DNA of 64,000 bases from positions 248,001 through 312,000 of the forward strand of contig SBHC01000081.1 of assembly GCA_006226375.1 (NCBI GenBank). Direction: 5' to 3'. Below are positions 33,628 to 42,494 of the stretch, in pieces; positions within the stretch are counted from its first letter, which is position 1; each line of letters begins with the position of its first letter. Origin of the DNA: Deltaproteobacteria bacterium. GTDB lineage: Bacteria > Myxococcota_C > UBA6777. The notes under the pieces are model-generated. The model had not been told where the DNA came from, did not search any database, and saw only the letters and a program-made list of their open reading frames with translations. The translations under genes and the position numbers were made by a program.

Positions 33628-34578
33628 ATGTCTCAACCCATTCACCACAGGCCAGTGACAACTCTTTCTCCTAAGACCTCGGCCAACTGGTTCTCATCTC
33701 ATTTGCATGGGGCCTTGGCCCAAGCCATGCCAGCCATAACCGCTGCGTTGATGGCTCTTTGTATGTATGTAAGTCTTCCTGTTGGACAAAGCGAGGCCCG
33801 CCCGCCCACTCGACAGGTTCATGCGACCTGGGAAGAGCTCATGGGCAACCAGATATTCTTGGCCTATTACAGCGTTGGACTTGTGGGGGATTTGTACCGA
33901 GCGAAGGTCTACACACCAGGCAAAACCAAGCGCGTCACCAGGCTACTCACGTCCTTGCTCAAAAAAGAAAAAGCCTTTCTGAAAAAGATTCGAGTGGGCC
34001 GAGGTCGAAAGCAACGCGCTTTGTATCGACACCTTAAGGCAACAGTCGACATTCTTCTTCTTGCGCTGGAAAGCCTGGACAACACGATCACAAACAAAGA
34101 AGGTAGCAAGATTCAGCAGTTCTTGCAGTACCGAAACGCCGCAGCCCAAGACCTCCAAAAGCTCTTGTACCATAGGGGCCTTCGCCGACGCCGTCGCTAC
34201 AGGGGAGGATACTACAGGGCCATGAAATATTTGAATCACCACCTTGGCTTGGACCTCGCTTATGGTTATCTATGCCTCGGGCTGGTCGCCGACGGCTACT
34301 TCCAACTTGTGATCAACCCGAAACAAACCGAAGACTACCTCAGCACCCAGCTCCGACTCCTGACGTCAGGGCGAAAGTCGCTGGGCTACATCCAACGTCG
34401 CCTTCGCGGCAGTGACCGCTCCACCTTGCAGACTGTCCGTGGAGGTATGTTGGCTTTGTACAACGTGGGCATGACTTTGGGGCAGGTCGTCAAAACCAGA
34501 AAACGCTCTTTGATGCGTCGATACCAACAACTTCGCCGACTCGCCTGGCAAACCATCAAGCCGATGGCTGCTCCATAA
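33628..34578 (+). CDS. Exported helical protein of unknown function
   Basis: About 316 residues. GAGG nine bases before ATG (MSQPIHHRP) decides the start; an upstream in-frame ATG lacks a good site. A long polar N-region leads to a hydrophobic stretch (about 35-52, PAITAALMALCMYVSLP), which reads as a signal peptide or anchor ending near QSEA. The mature part is basic and helical, with two related halves, each starting with FLAYYSVGLVGDLY or LAYGYLCLGLVADGY. That indicates an internal duplication of about 150 residues. No known family was recognised. It is divergent from the beta-propeller lipoprotein; a (TA)n tract lies between them. Confidence 0.75.
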   Translation: MSQPIHHRPVTTLSPKTSANWFSSHLHGALAQAMPAITAALMALCMYVSLPVGQSEARPPTRQVHATWEELMGNQIFLAYYSVGLVGDLYRAKVYTPGKTKRVTRLLTSLLKKEKAFLKKIRVGRGRKQRALYRHLKATVDILLLALESLDNTITNKEGSKIQQFLQYRNAAAQDLQKLLYHRGLRRRRRYRGGYYRAMKYLNHHLGLDLAYGYLCLGLVADGYFQLVINPKQTEDYLSTQLRLLTSGRKSLGYIQRRLRGSDRSTLQTVRGGMLALYNVGMTLGQVVKTRKRSLMRRYQQLRRLAWQTIKPMAAP

Positions 34579-34635
34579 GAGAGTCGAGAGGAATCCAACC
34601 CTTCCTTGCAGAATAGAGGGACCCAAGCAAGCAAT

Positions 34636-35916
34636 ATGACAGAACCCATTTTCCAAACGTTATCCAACGGCCTTACAACAGCGCTGTACCCACAAAGCCA
34701 CCTTCATTCTCTGGTTTTTGGACTCTACATTCGAGTCGGCTCTCGGTACGAAATGCCGGAGCAAAAGGGGATCACCCATTTCCTGGAGCATGTGTTGTTC
34801 CGTGGCAACGGGAAGTACAGCAACTCGCTTGAAATGAATCGAACCTTTGAGTCGTGGGGAGGCTCCCTTAACGCCTACACCACACGCGAATACATGTACT
34901 TTTACGGTCGCCTGCATCCTTCGTTCCTGGAAGAATGTCTGACCTTTGTGGGCGACCTGGTCCGCTCTCCCAAGTTTGCCGATGTCTCACTTGAACGAAA
35001 CATCATCCTGGAGGAGCGACTTCAGGATGTGGACAGTGACGGACAGCTTCTCGATGAGGATGACGTCTCACGAGCCATGTTCTGGGGAGAGCATCCTTTG
35101 GGTTATCCCATCATCGGGATCCCCAAAACCATCAAGCAGATCACCGAAGACCAGCTGGAAAAACACTTCCATCATTTCTTTGGCGCCAAGAACATGGTGC
35201 TTTGCCTCAACGGCCAATTTGACCCAGAGCAAGCCTCTCAACTCATGGAGAAGCACCTCTCCGACCTACCTTCTGGTGAAGCACGCCAACCCATCCGCGT
35301 TCCAGAAGAGCCGAACCCCCAGCAACACTCGGCGTTTGTTCATCATGACAGCAGCCAAGTGGGCATACTCTTGTCGTTCCGAGGACCAGCGCCCCAAGAC
35401 CCCAACTACCTGTCGGTGTCGCTGTTGGATCGAATCCTCGACGACGGGATGAGCAGCCGGCTGTGGCAGCGCCTGGTTGAAAACCGCGGGCTTTGCTATG
35501 ACTTATGGACTTCCATTGACACCTATCACGACTGCTCTCTCTTCGACATTGGCGCTAGCGTTGCTCCTGAAAAAGTCGTGGAGTTGGTCGAAGGCATCTA
35601 CAAGGAAGTCTATCTCCTTCGGGAAGAAGGAGCGACTCACGATGAGTTTGAACACGCCCGCAAACGTTGGGTGTTCCGGCAAGACTACCTCCTCGACCAT
35701 GTCACATCCTTGAACGAATACGTCGGCGGACATGTCCTCTATGACACCTACCAATCCTTAGAGCAGCAGCGCGCCCAGATGGAACAGCTCACCCTGGACC
35801 ACCTTCACCAAGCCGCTCGCATGCTCTTCCAACCCGAACGTCAGCTATTGACCGCGGTTGGCCCACTTACCAAGAGCATCAAACGACGCCTTCGCAACGC
35901 GACCGAAGCCCTGTAG
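34636..35916 (+). CDS. M16 family zinc peptidase (insulinase/processing-peptidase type)
   Basis: 426 residues, one full M16 peptidase with two homologous halves. The inverted zinc motif HFLEH (His48, Glu51, His52) and the distal Glu (Glu126/127 in NIILEER) are all present. The C-terminal half keeps the RLWQRLVENRGLCYDLWTS segment (R/Y region) typical of active members. No signal peptide, so it is probably cytoplasmic like PqqL/YmxG-type peptidases. Start: ATG of MTEPIF; GAGGG is somewhat distant. It lies 57 bp behind the preceding exported-protein gene and converges on a sensor kinase gene 12 bp away. The substrate is unknown. Confidence 0.93.
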   Translation: MTEPIFQTLSNGLTTALYPQSHLHSLVFGLYIRVGSRYEMPEQKGITHFLEHVLFRGNGKYSNSLEMNRTFESWGGSLNAYTTREYMYFYGRLHPSFLEECLTFVGDLVRSPKFADVSLERNIILEERLQDVDSDGQLLDEDDVSRAMFWGEHPLGYPIIGIPKTIKQITEDQLEKHFHHFFGAKNMVLCLNGQFDPEQASQLMEKHLSDLPSGEARQPIRVPEEPNPQQHSAFVHHDSSQVGILLSFRGPAPQDPNYLSVSLLDRILDDGMSSRLWQRLVENRGLCYDLWTSIDTYHDCSLFDIGASVAPEKVVELVEGIYKEVYLLREEGATHDEFEHARKRWVFRQDYLLDHVTSLNEYVGGHVLYDTYQSLEQQRAQMEQLTLDHLHQAARMLFQPERQLLTAVGPLTKSIKRRLRNATEAL

Positions 35917-35928
35917 TCGCCTTCGCAA

Positions 35929-37542
35929 CTACTCTTCCGCCTCTCGCTCCTCCATTTCTTTCCGCGTTTCAGCCGCCATCGGAAACACCATAACAAAGCT
36001 GGTGCCCAACCCGTTTTCGCTGTCGCACACGATCGATCCGCCGTGTCCCACAATGATTTGCTGAGTCAAAGGCAGACCCAAGCCCGTCCCCTCCTCCTTG
36101 GTGGAGTAGAATGGATCAAAGATCTCCTCCTGGATCTCTTGGGGAATCCCAGGCCCGTTGTCACGGATTACAATTTCAACTCCGTTTTCGAGGAGTTGGG
36201 TGGAGACAAACAACTCACCATCACGACCCGTGTCCGAGGCCGCGGCCTGCATCGCATTGCGCAACAAGTTGAGCAGAGCCTGCCGAAGCTGTTGAACGTC
36301 CACGTTGATGAGAGGCAACGAGGGAGCAAGCTCCAACTCCCAGTCAATGTTCCGCTCCAGCAACTCGGAGCTGAGGAACTCCATGGTGTCACTCAAAATG
36401 GGGTTGATATCCGCAGACTCCAACCGTGGTGGAGGAAGGCGGGCAAACCGTAGATACTCTTCCGTGATCAAGGTCAGCCGCTCCACCTCATCCAGGGTAG
36501 CCTGAAGCACTGCGATCCCTTCCGCAGCGTTGGGTAGCTGTTGAATGTCCTCTTCGAGCAACTCCAGATTAAGGCCTATTGCGTTGAGAGGGTTACGGAT
36601 TTCGTGTGTGATCTGAGCAGCCAGTTGGCCAATCGCTGCGAGCCGCTCAGAACGAAGCAACCGCTCGGAGCTGATCTGCAGTTCATGATACGCTTCTTCC
36701 AGCTCTTCCCGCTTTTGGGCCAGGTGTCGCTCCCTCTCTTCCAAGGCTTGCGCCATCCGGTGGAATGCATCAGCCAGCACCCCAATCTCATCTTTGGATG
36801 TGATCTTGATGTTGTGTTGGTAGTCTCCTGCAGCAATGCGGCGGGTCCACTCCACCAGCGCAGACACTCGCGCCAAGGACCTTCGACTGAGAATCAACAC
36901 CACACTCGACACAAGCAGGGCCATCAGGGACAACAACACCAACGTGAGCGTGGAGCGACGCTCGGTCCGTTCAGCCTGCACCACAACCTGCGCCAAACGA
37001 GCATCCATCTGCTGTCCCAACTGACGGATACTACGACGCAACAGACGATCCAACTCAAGAAAGATAGCCCGCCAGTTCGCGGAGAGAGAGCCCTTTGTCT
37101 TGGGGTTGGCAACCCTCGCCAAGCGGTCCAACTCACCGTGGTAACGGACGAACAAGAGGTTCAGGTCTTTCAGCGCTTTGGTCAGCTGCTTCAACGTCGC
37201 CTTCTCATAGGCAGAGCCCTGCTCGACCCAACGTTGGACATTGCCCATCGAGCGCTTGAGCAGCCCTCCTTCGTAGCGCAACCTTCGCACCAAAGAGACC
37301 GTCCATCGAGACGGTGGCGTTTGCAACAATCGCTGTGTATCCGGGCGTTTGTTAAACTGCCAGGCGTCCAGATGTGAGGCCAACTTGGTCAACGGCAAGT
37401 AACCACGCTTCAAGAGCCGAAGCTGATCTCCGATTTTGCGCAACCGATACAAACTCCACACATCAACGGAGAGAAGCATCACCAACACAAGACCCACACC
37501 AGCCAACAGCTTTGTGGAGAGAGAGAGATGAATTTGTCGCAT
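35929..37542 (-). CDS. Orphan membrane sensor histidine kinase
   Basis: 537 residues. Membrane helices at about 10-28 and 198-219 flank an outer helical sensor domain of about 165 residues resembling four-helix bundles. A HAMP linker (about 220-272) and coiled coil lead to HisKA (AAQITHEIRNPLNAI, His313) and the ATPase domain with NLLRNAMQAA, DNGPGIP and GTGLGLPL. All kinase motifs are intact. AAGG lies five bases before ATG. No response regulator gene is adjacent, so its partner lies elsewhere. The sensor domain gives no hint of its ligand. Confidence 0.92.
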   Translation of the reverse strand: MRQIHLSLSTKLLAGVGLVLVMLLSVDVWSLYRLRKIGDQLRLLKRGYLPLTKLASHLDAWQFNKRPDTQRLLQTPPSRWTVSLVRRLRYEGGLLKRSMGNVQRWVEQGSAYEKATLKQLTKALKDLNLLFVRYHGELDRLARVANPKTKGSLSANWRAIFLELDRLLRRSIRQLGQQMDARLAQVVVQAERTERRSTLTLVLLSLMALLVSSVVLILSRRSLARVSALVEWTRRIAAGDYQHNIKITSKDEIGVLADAFHRMAQALEERERHLAQKREELEEAYHELQISSERLLRSERLAAIGQLAAQITHEIRNPLNAIGLNLELLEEDIQQLPNAAEGIAVLQATLDEVERLTLITEEYLRFARLPPPRLESADINPILSDTMEFLSSELLERNIDWELELAPSLPLINVDVQQLRQALLNLLRNAMQAAASDTGRDGELFVSTQLLENGVEIVIRDNGPGIPQEIQEEIFDPFYSTKEEGTGLGLPLTQQIIVGHGGSIVCDSENGLGTSFVMVFPMAAETRKEMEEREAEE

Positions 37543-37821
37543 ACAACCTTCGTCTTATTTAGAAAGCTCACGGACAGGAGAGAGGCTCACGCCAGTCGTT
37601 GACCTTGTCCTGCCCGTCACGAGGATGTGAACCATCATGGTTACGATGTTGATCTCTTGGAACACAGAGCTTATCATCCCACAAGTTGATTTCGGTGAAG
37701 ACGAGCCCGCAACACAAATCTTCACAGAGGGAAACAGAGGGAAACGCTGCGTCATGCAGACAGCGTGCTCTCGTCGGTCTCCCTTATACCATGGATTGTA
37801 CAAGAGATACGGAGTACCCAA

Positions 37822-38289
37822 ATGAAACGCATTGGAATCATTCTCTGCACCATGTTTGCTTTGGAGTTGCTGGGCCTGACCGCTCTCACCTCGATGAACT
37901 CGGAAGCGGAAGCAGGGAAAAAGCTCAGCTTTCGCCGACACATCTGGCCCACGTTCCGCCAGTACTGCGTACGATGTCACAAGCCACGCTGGAAGGGTCG
38001 CGGCAAGAAGCGCAAGAAGATCAAAGCTGCAGGAGGACTCAATCTGAAAACCTGGAGCATCGCTTACAAAAACATCGTTGACCAACCCAGCAAGCAGGCT
38101 CAAGAAGGTTACAACATTGTAACGACAAGCGAGCCCGCTCTCTCATACCTCTATTACAAGCTGGTTGGAAACCACAAAAACCCCAACGTCAAAGGGAAAG
38201 GCAAGCGGATGCCTTCCAAGCGACGACGTTTGGCAGCGTGGCGCATCAACCGCATCGTCAAGTGGATTCAGCAGGGCGCCAAAAAGTAA
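37822..38289 (+). CDS. Exported monohaem c-type cytochrome
   Basis: 155 residues. Signal peptide at about 1-31 (ending SEAEAG). One haem c site, CVRCH (Cys49, Cys52, His53), sits right after RRHIWPTFRQY; this arrangement resembles planctomycete-type cytochrome c domains. A Met in GKRMPSK (about 130) could be the distal ligand, followed by the closing helix RINRIVKWIQQGAKK. The protein is very basic (Lys/Arg-rich), which is unusual for a periplasmic cytochrome. GGAG lies eight bases before ATG, deciding the start over an upstream in-frame ATG. It probably carries electrons in the periplasm; the partner is unknown. Confidence 0.85.
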   Translation: MKRIGIILCTMFALELLGLTALTSMNSEAEAGKKLSFRRHIWPTFRQYCVRCHKPRWKGRGKKRKKIKAAGGLNLKTWSIAYKNIVDQPSKQAQEGYNIVTTSEPALSYLYYKLVGNHKNPNVKGKGKRMPSKRRRLAAWRINRIVKWIQQGAKK

Positions 38290-38369
38290 CCCAGGTACCT
38301 CCTGTGGAAGCCTGACTCTCCGATTGCTTTCCTTGCTCTATCGAACTCCTCCCCCCAATAGGAATACTC

Positions 38370-39314
38370 ATGCGTTTGACCTGGCTTGTGTGCCTGCTTT
38401 GGACAGGCCTTGTGTTGGCTGGCTGCAAAAAGAAAGACCCTTCCCAAGCACCTCTTCAACTGTACCGTGGCGTCTCCTTTACGACGGCTAGCCTGACCAT
38501 GCTGAAAAAGCTCAAGATGTCGCACAAGAAGTGGCAAGACGGGCTGATCACGCACATCAACAACGGCAAAAACATCCAGTGGTTTTCGGGCAAGGACACG
38601 AAAAAATTCCCCAAGAATGGGTACCAGCTTACGGTAGACATGGGGATGCAGCCCCTCCCTCCAGACCGTGTTCGCAAGCGCGTCCGCCTTCGGTGGTTCA
38701 TCCGATACCGTATGACTCCCATCACCTCTGGCCACGAGCATTACCTCCTGCAAGAAGACCGCGAATACTCCTACGCTCTTCGAGATCGACTGCCCGAGCG
38801 AAAAGCCGTCAAGAAGCTCTACAGCAAGCTCTGGAAGGATGGATTGCATTCGTTAGACGTGTTTGCTCGTTTGAAAACAAAGACGTCCAAGGAATTGACC
38901 CAGGCTCTCTCCTCCAAGGACGTTCACGAGCAACGTCACGCCGTCTTGTTGTTGGGACAACGCAAGTACAAACCAGCAGTGGACAAGATGATCCCTCTGC
39001 TCAAGAGCCAAAACCGTGGGGTGCTTCTTGCAACCATCGGAGCCCTGGTCCGGTTGCGAGCTAAGAAAGCGGCCGTTCCTCTGATCAAGCTATCCCGCCA
39101 ACGCGAGGGGGCCTTCCTTGCGCAAATCCTTTCGGCGTTGGGAGAAATTGGTGGAGAGGATGCCAAGGGATACCTGTTTACCATCGCCAGTTCCCACAAC
39201 AACAAGCTCTTGCAGCAATCGGCACAAGAAGCCCTGGAGGAGCTTAAGCAGCGGGAAGAACAAGCCAAGAAAGCGGCGCAACAACGACAAGCGCCCTCCC
39301 CCCGTCGCAAGTAA
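38370..39314 (+). CDS. HEAT-repeat lipoprotein
   Basis: 314 residues. Signal peptide with lipobox VLAGC (Cys19). An N-terminal domain of about 140 residues is not recognised. From about 175 to 285 there are three or four HEAT-type repeats (VHEQRHAVLLLGQRKYKPAV; LATIGALVRLRAKKAAVPLI; LAQILSALGEIGGEDAKGYL). The tail is charged and rich in Lys, Gln and Ala. TAGGA lies six bases before ATG. It follows the cytochrome by 80 bp and precedes another lipoprotein on the same strand, so the three may be co-transcribed. A second, larger HEAT lipoprotein lies at 4455-6338. Confidence 0.82.
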   Translation: MRLTWLVCLLWTGLVLAGCKKKDPSQAPLQLYRGVSFTTASLTMLKKLKMSHKKWQDGLITHINNGKNIQWFSGKDTKKFPKNGYQLTVDMGMQPLPPDRVRKRVRLRWFIRYRMTPITSGHEHYLLQEDREYSYALRDRLPERKAVKKLYSKLWKDGLHSLDVFARLKTKTSKELTQALSSKDVHEQRHAVLLLGQRKYKPAVDKMIPLLKSQNRGVLLATIGALVRLRAKKAAVPLIKLSRQREGAFLAQILSALGEIGGEDAKGYLFTIASSHNNKLLQQSAQEALEELKQREEQAKKAAQQRQAPSPRRK

Positions 39315-39432
39315 GATGCAGGGAAAGAAGCAGCCCCTCCTTTACAAGACTTCGAAGAAACCTGACATTGTCGGGAGCAGTCTGGTATAACACACGCCAG
39401 AAACTTCACCATCCAACGATGGAACGCGCACA

Positions 39433-40083
39433 ATGAAGACATCAATTCGCATCCTATTGGGACTGTTCATGGTATCCGGCCTCCTCGCCTGCACTCCAAC
39501 CGAGGTCAAGACGGGCGGGCAAAGTGGCGAAAGTGGCAGTGACAGCCGCCTCCGCCTTCAAGACTATTTCCCCCTTCGCGTCGGCGCCAAGTGGAAGTAC
39601 AAGATCTACAGCTTCATCGAGAAGAAGAACATCGACTTTGTCCGACAAATTGTCCGCAAAAAAGGCAACAAGTACTTCGACAACGCAAAGTCACAATATC
39701 ACTTCGATACCTACGGCGTTCGCGAAGGACTCCGGTACTTGTTGAAGTATCCGCTCAAGCGGGGCAATCGTTGGGTCAGCGTGGTGGGCATCACTGATGT
39801 GGAAAAGTACACTATTGTGGCAACCGACCGAACCGTCCGTGTGCCCGCAGGTGTGTACAAAAGCTGCATTGTGGTTCGCTCCCAAAAGAAGGTGAGCAAC
39901 CGCGACACCCTGGAGGCTCACTTCTACTTCGCTCCCCAGGTTGGCTTTGTAAAGATCACGATGGCCTTGGAGTCCAACGGAAGCCGAGTTCCCCAGTGGA
40001 CCTACGAGCTTGTTTCTTTCTTCGCAGGCAAAGATGCCGACGACGCTGTAGCAACAGGCAAGACCCAGCCCGTCAAGAAGTAA
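39433..40083 (+). CDS. Lipoprotein with beta-rich domain
   Basis: 216 residues. Signal peptide with lipobox LLAC (Cys20), a Gly/Ser-rich spacer, then LRLQDYFPLRVGAKWKYKIY. This opening (FPL-x-VG-x-KW-x-Y) is common in a widespread group of beta-strand-rich envelope lipoproteins of unknown role. The body continues with alternating strands (VPAGVYKSCIVVRSQKK; AHFYFAPQVGFVKITM) and ends in a short polar tail. A weak ribosome-binding site (TGGAA) precedes ATG. It is third in a plus-strand series after the cytochrome and HEAT lipoprotein and converges on the ANL-like gene 35 bp away. Confidence 0.8.
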   Translation: MKTSIRILLGLFMVSGLLACTPTEVKTGGQSGESGSDSRLRLQDYFPLRVGAKWKYKIYSFIEKKNIDFVRQIVRKKGNKYFDNAKSQYHFDTYGVREGLRYLLKYPLKRGNRWVSVVGITDVEKYTIVATDRTVRVPAGVYKSCIVVRSQKKVSNRDTLEAHFYFAPQVGFVKITMALESNGSRVPQWTYELVSFFAGKDADDAVATGKTQPVKK

Positions 40084-40118
40084 CCCCCCTCAAGCTCTCC
40101 TCTTTCTTCCCCACACTT

Positions 40119-41609
40119 CTACCGCAGAGCCCATCGAGCAATTTCACCGAAGTGATTGCGCGGGAGAGTCTCGCGAAACTCCACATACTTGGGCAACATG
40201 TAGTGGGGAAAGTGCTCCTGGATATAAGCCAGAACATGTCGGGACGTCATGGTTCGGCCAGGTGCGCTGGGATCAACCTCCACAAACGCCTTGAGCAACC
40301 CCTTCTCCTCTACGGAACACAACACCGCCGAGCGAATCTGCGGATGTTCTCGAAGCTTCCCTTCAATCGGACGGATGGAGAACCGCCGGTCGCGGTAGAC
40401 GATCATATCTTCCGAGTGTCCTACCACATGCAGCTGCTGCCGTGCATCGAGAGAACACCAGTCTCCTGTTGGGAGCCAATTTACCAGAGATGTTTCGATG
40501 TCAAAAGAAGGAGTCTCCGGCCGGAAGCGCTGGAAGCTAACGCGCTCTCCTTGGACATAGAGAAGCCCCTCTCGGGTATCTCCAGGCTTAAGGTGGCGAT
40601 GTTCTTTCCGCTCAATATGAGGTTTCAGATCCGAAAACAGAGAACCCACGCCAGCATTGGTTTGATTGGCCCAGGCCACAATCCCCCCGCAAGCCTCCAT
40701 CTTGTACGCAGGAAACACAGGGACATTCCAGGTCGAAGGGTACACCTCCGAAACAAACCCACCCAAAGCCCAGATCCATGGAATCCGGTCAGGCTGCAAA
40801 GCCTCGTGGTTCGCCTCCCCCATCCACAGGCGAACACATTGCGCAGTCGCGAGAGGGACAACCGTTTCCTGCAAAGACAATGACTTGGTTAAGGACTCCA
40901 ACTCTCGGGTAGAGGGGAGCATCACCGCATCACCCGCAAAGAAGATCCCCAGAGCCGTTGTGACCTGGGTGATGCTCGCAGGTAGACACAAATGGCCCAG
41001 CGTTCCACGTTCGACCTTCGCGGTCCAAGCCTTTTGCAAAGAATCGACAGCGGCCCAGAGTTGCTTGTGGTTCAGCGTCACCCCCAACGGTGGATGCCAG
41101 GTCCCAGCCGACAAGGAGTGCAGAGCCTCACGTTCAGGCTCCAACGCTGGCAAGTCCTTCTCCTCAACAGACGGAGCTGACTCCAGCGCAGAGGCCAGAG
41201 ATTGAAACAAGCTCTCGTCAGTCGAATGACGAGCCAGCCCCCACTCCAGGCCATCGGATGCCCCCAACCAACTGGTGTGGGTCTGTTCCACCAATGCACC
41301 TGCTACGCCTGCAGCGTTGAGCCAGCTCGCAAGTTCGTGGTTTGTGGAGGGAGGGAGAACCAAGCCAGACCCTCCCAAGCGCCAGAGAGCAACCAACGCA
41401 GCGAGGCTGTCCCAAGACGGAGATAGCGCGACAGCGACGCGAGTGCCAGGTTGCACTCCACGTTGGGCCAAGCAACCTGTCCACTGGTGAATCCGTTGGA
41501 GCCATTGCGCCCCAAGCCACCCAGAGGAGTCGTCATAACCAACTGTGGTTTCAGCCCTTTCTTGGGCTAGTTGTAAGATTTGTTCTACGTGAGATGTGGC
41601 ATACGCCAT
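40119..41609 (-). CDS. Degenerate AMP-forming ligase (ANL superfamily) homologue
   Basis: 496 residues, the normal length for acyl-CoA synthetases or adenylation domains, and the fold signature runs end to end: LPTGDW followed by DARQQLHVVGHSEDMIVYRDRRFSI and HFPHYMLPKYVEF. Key catalytic parts are altered. The phosphate loop (YTSGTTGxPKG in active enzymes) reads HSLSAGTWHPPLG (about 164-176), and the catalytic Lys of the C-terminal GK is Glu489 (NHFGEIARW). It therefore probably cannot adenylate an acid by the usual route, but the length and lack of stops suggest a maintained protein. AAGGAG lies seven bases before ATG. It stands alone upstream of yajC and in the opposite direction. Confidence 0.78.
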   Translation of the reverse strand: MAYATSHVEQILQLAQERAETTVGYDDSSGWLGAQWLQRIHQWTGCLAQRGVQPGTRVAVALSPSWDSLAALVALWRLGGSGLVLPPSTNHELASWLNAAGVAGALVEQTHTSWLGASDGLEWGLARHSTDESLFQSLASALESAPSVEEKDLPALEPEREALHSLSAGTWHPPLGVTLNHKQLWAAVDSLQKAWTAKVERGTLGHLCLPASITQVTTALGIFFAGDAVMLPSTRELESLTKSLSLQETVVPLATAQCVRLWMGEANHEALQPDRIPWIWALGGFVSEVYPSTWNVPVFPAYKMEACGGIVAWANQTNAGVGSLFSDLKPHIERKEHRHLKPGDTREGLLYVQGERVSFQRFRPETPSFDIETSLVNWLPTGDWCSLDARQQLHVVGHSEDMIVYRDRRFSIRPIEGKLREHPQIRSAVLCSVEEKGLLKAFVEVDPSAPGRTMTSRHVLAYIQEHFPHYMLPKYVEFRETLPRNHFGEIARWALR

Positions 41610-41681
41610 CGGTAGCTCCTTCCTTTAAGCGTCCGTACACCGGTGATAACGGTCCACGATTCCAAGGATATTCCAAACCTC

Positions 41682-41710
41682 TTGATCTTTTGCAAAGAGT
41701 TTGATAGTAG
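41682..41710 (+). promoter_or_regulatory. Weak promoter candidate for yajC
   Basis: TTGATC (41682-41687), a 17-base spacer and TAGTAG (41705-41710) lie about 48 bases before the GTG start. The -10 element is poor. Confidence 0.22.
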
Positions 41711-41757
41711 TACGCACCCTCAGAACGTTGATAGCTTCACCAAAGGAGAAAAATCGG

Positions 41758-42162
41758 GTGATTGAATCCTATTTGCTATTCGCAGCCAAACAACCACAAG
41801 GCAGCATTTTGGTACAATTTGTACCCTTTGTCCTGATCTTTGTTCTGTTTTGGTTTTTGATCATCCGCCCGCAACGCAAGCGTGAGCAAGAACATCAGAA
41901 GTTGCTCAACAGCTTAAAGACGGGTGACAAGGTCCTCACCAACAGTGGAATCTACGGCGAAGTCGCCGAAGTGACCCAACAGACGGTGTTGGTCGAGATT
42001 GCCCCGAAGGTGCGGATCAAGATGCAACGACAGGCCGTTTCGGCGATTACCGCTCCACCTGCCGGTGGAAGTTCGTCGTCCTCTCAGATTAGCAAACCTG
42101 AGAGTGAGAAGGCCATCGAAGAGTCAACGTCGAGCAAAAAGAAGCGAAAGCGGAGAAAATAG
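41758..42162 (+). CDS. yajC: Preprotein translocase subunit YajC
   Basis: 134 residues. The start is GTG with AGGAG eight bases upstream; an upstream in-frame start would lengthen it without similarity. One membrane helix (about 17-37, FVPFVLIFVLFWFLIIRPQ) is followed by the YajC signature RPQRKREQEHQKLLNSLKTGDKVLT and NSGIYGEV. The C-terminus is Ser-rich and then strongly basic. YajC joins SecD and SecF in the accessory complex of the Sec translocon; secD and secF follow on the same strand. The gap to secD, 332 bp, is unusually wide. Confidence 0.95.
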   Translation: MIESYLLFAAKQPQGSILVQFVPFVLIFVLFWFLIIRPQRKREQEHQKLLNSLKTGDKVLTNSGIYGEVAEVTQQTVLVEIAPKVRIKMQRQAVSAITAPPAGGSSSSSQISKPESEKAIEESTSSKKKRKRRK

Positions 42163-42494
42163 TCCCTCGTTTGGCTAACCTCCCCGCCGGGCAGCATTTC
42201 CAACAACATCCTGATTGGTCTTCTTTGATGCGGCCCGAATACTTCCTGCGGACAGAGCCCTCCATCACGACCCCGTCCTCCCTTCTTTCTATCTTAATCC
42301 AAAAGATAGCTTGACGTGAGCGCGAATCGTGATAACGTTCTGAGCCGCAATTTTTAGGCTTGCACACTCTGCAAGGTATTTGTTCACAGATAGATACGTG
42401 GTGAGAGCGACGGTTTCTCCGGTGATTCGGAAGAGATGAGCTTGCCTCTACACCCAACCCATTTGTCCAACATCAGTACTTGAGGTAGATCGCC
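42163..42494 (+). other. Spacer between yajC and secD
   Basis: 332 bp with no supported gene. A possible promoter, TTGACG (42311-42316), 16 bases, TAACGT (42333-42338), would give secD its own transcript but the -10 element is poor. A leader RNA cannot be excluded. Confidence 0.35.

Noticed and set aside
37555-38103. Minus-strand frame of 182 codons opposite the cytochrome gene
   Set aside because: The plus strand has a good ribosome-binding site, signal peptide and CxxCH haem motif; the minus frame has none of these.
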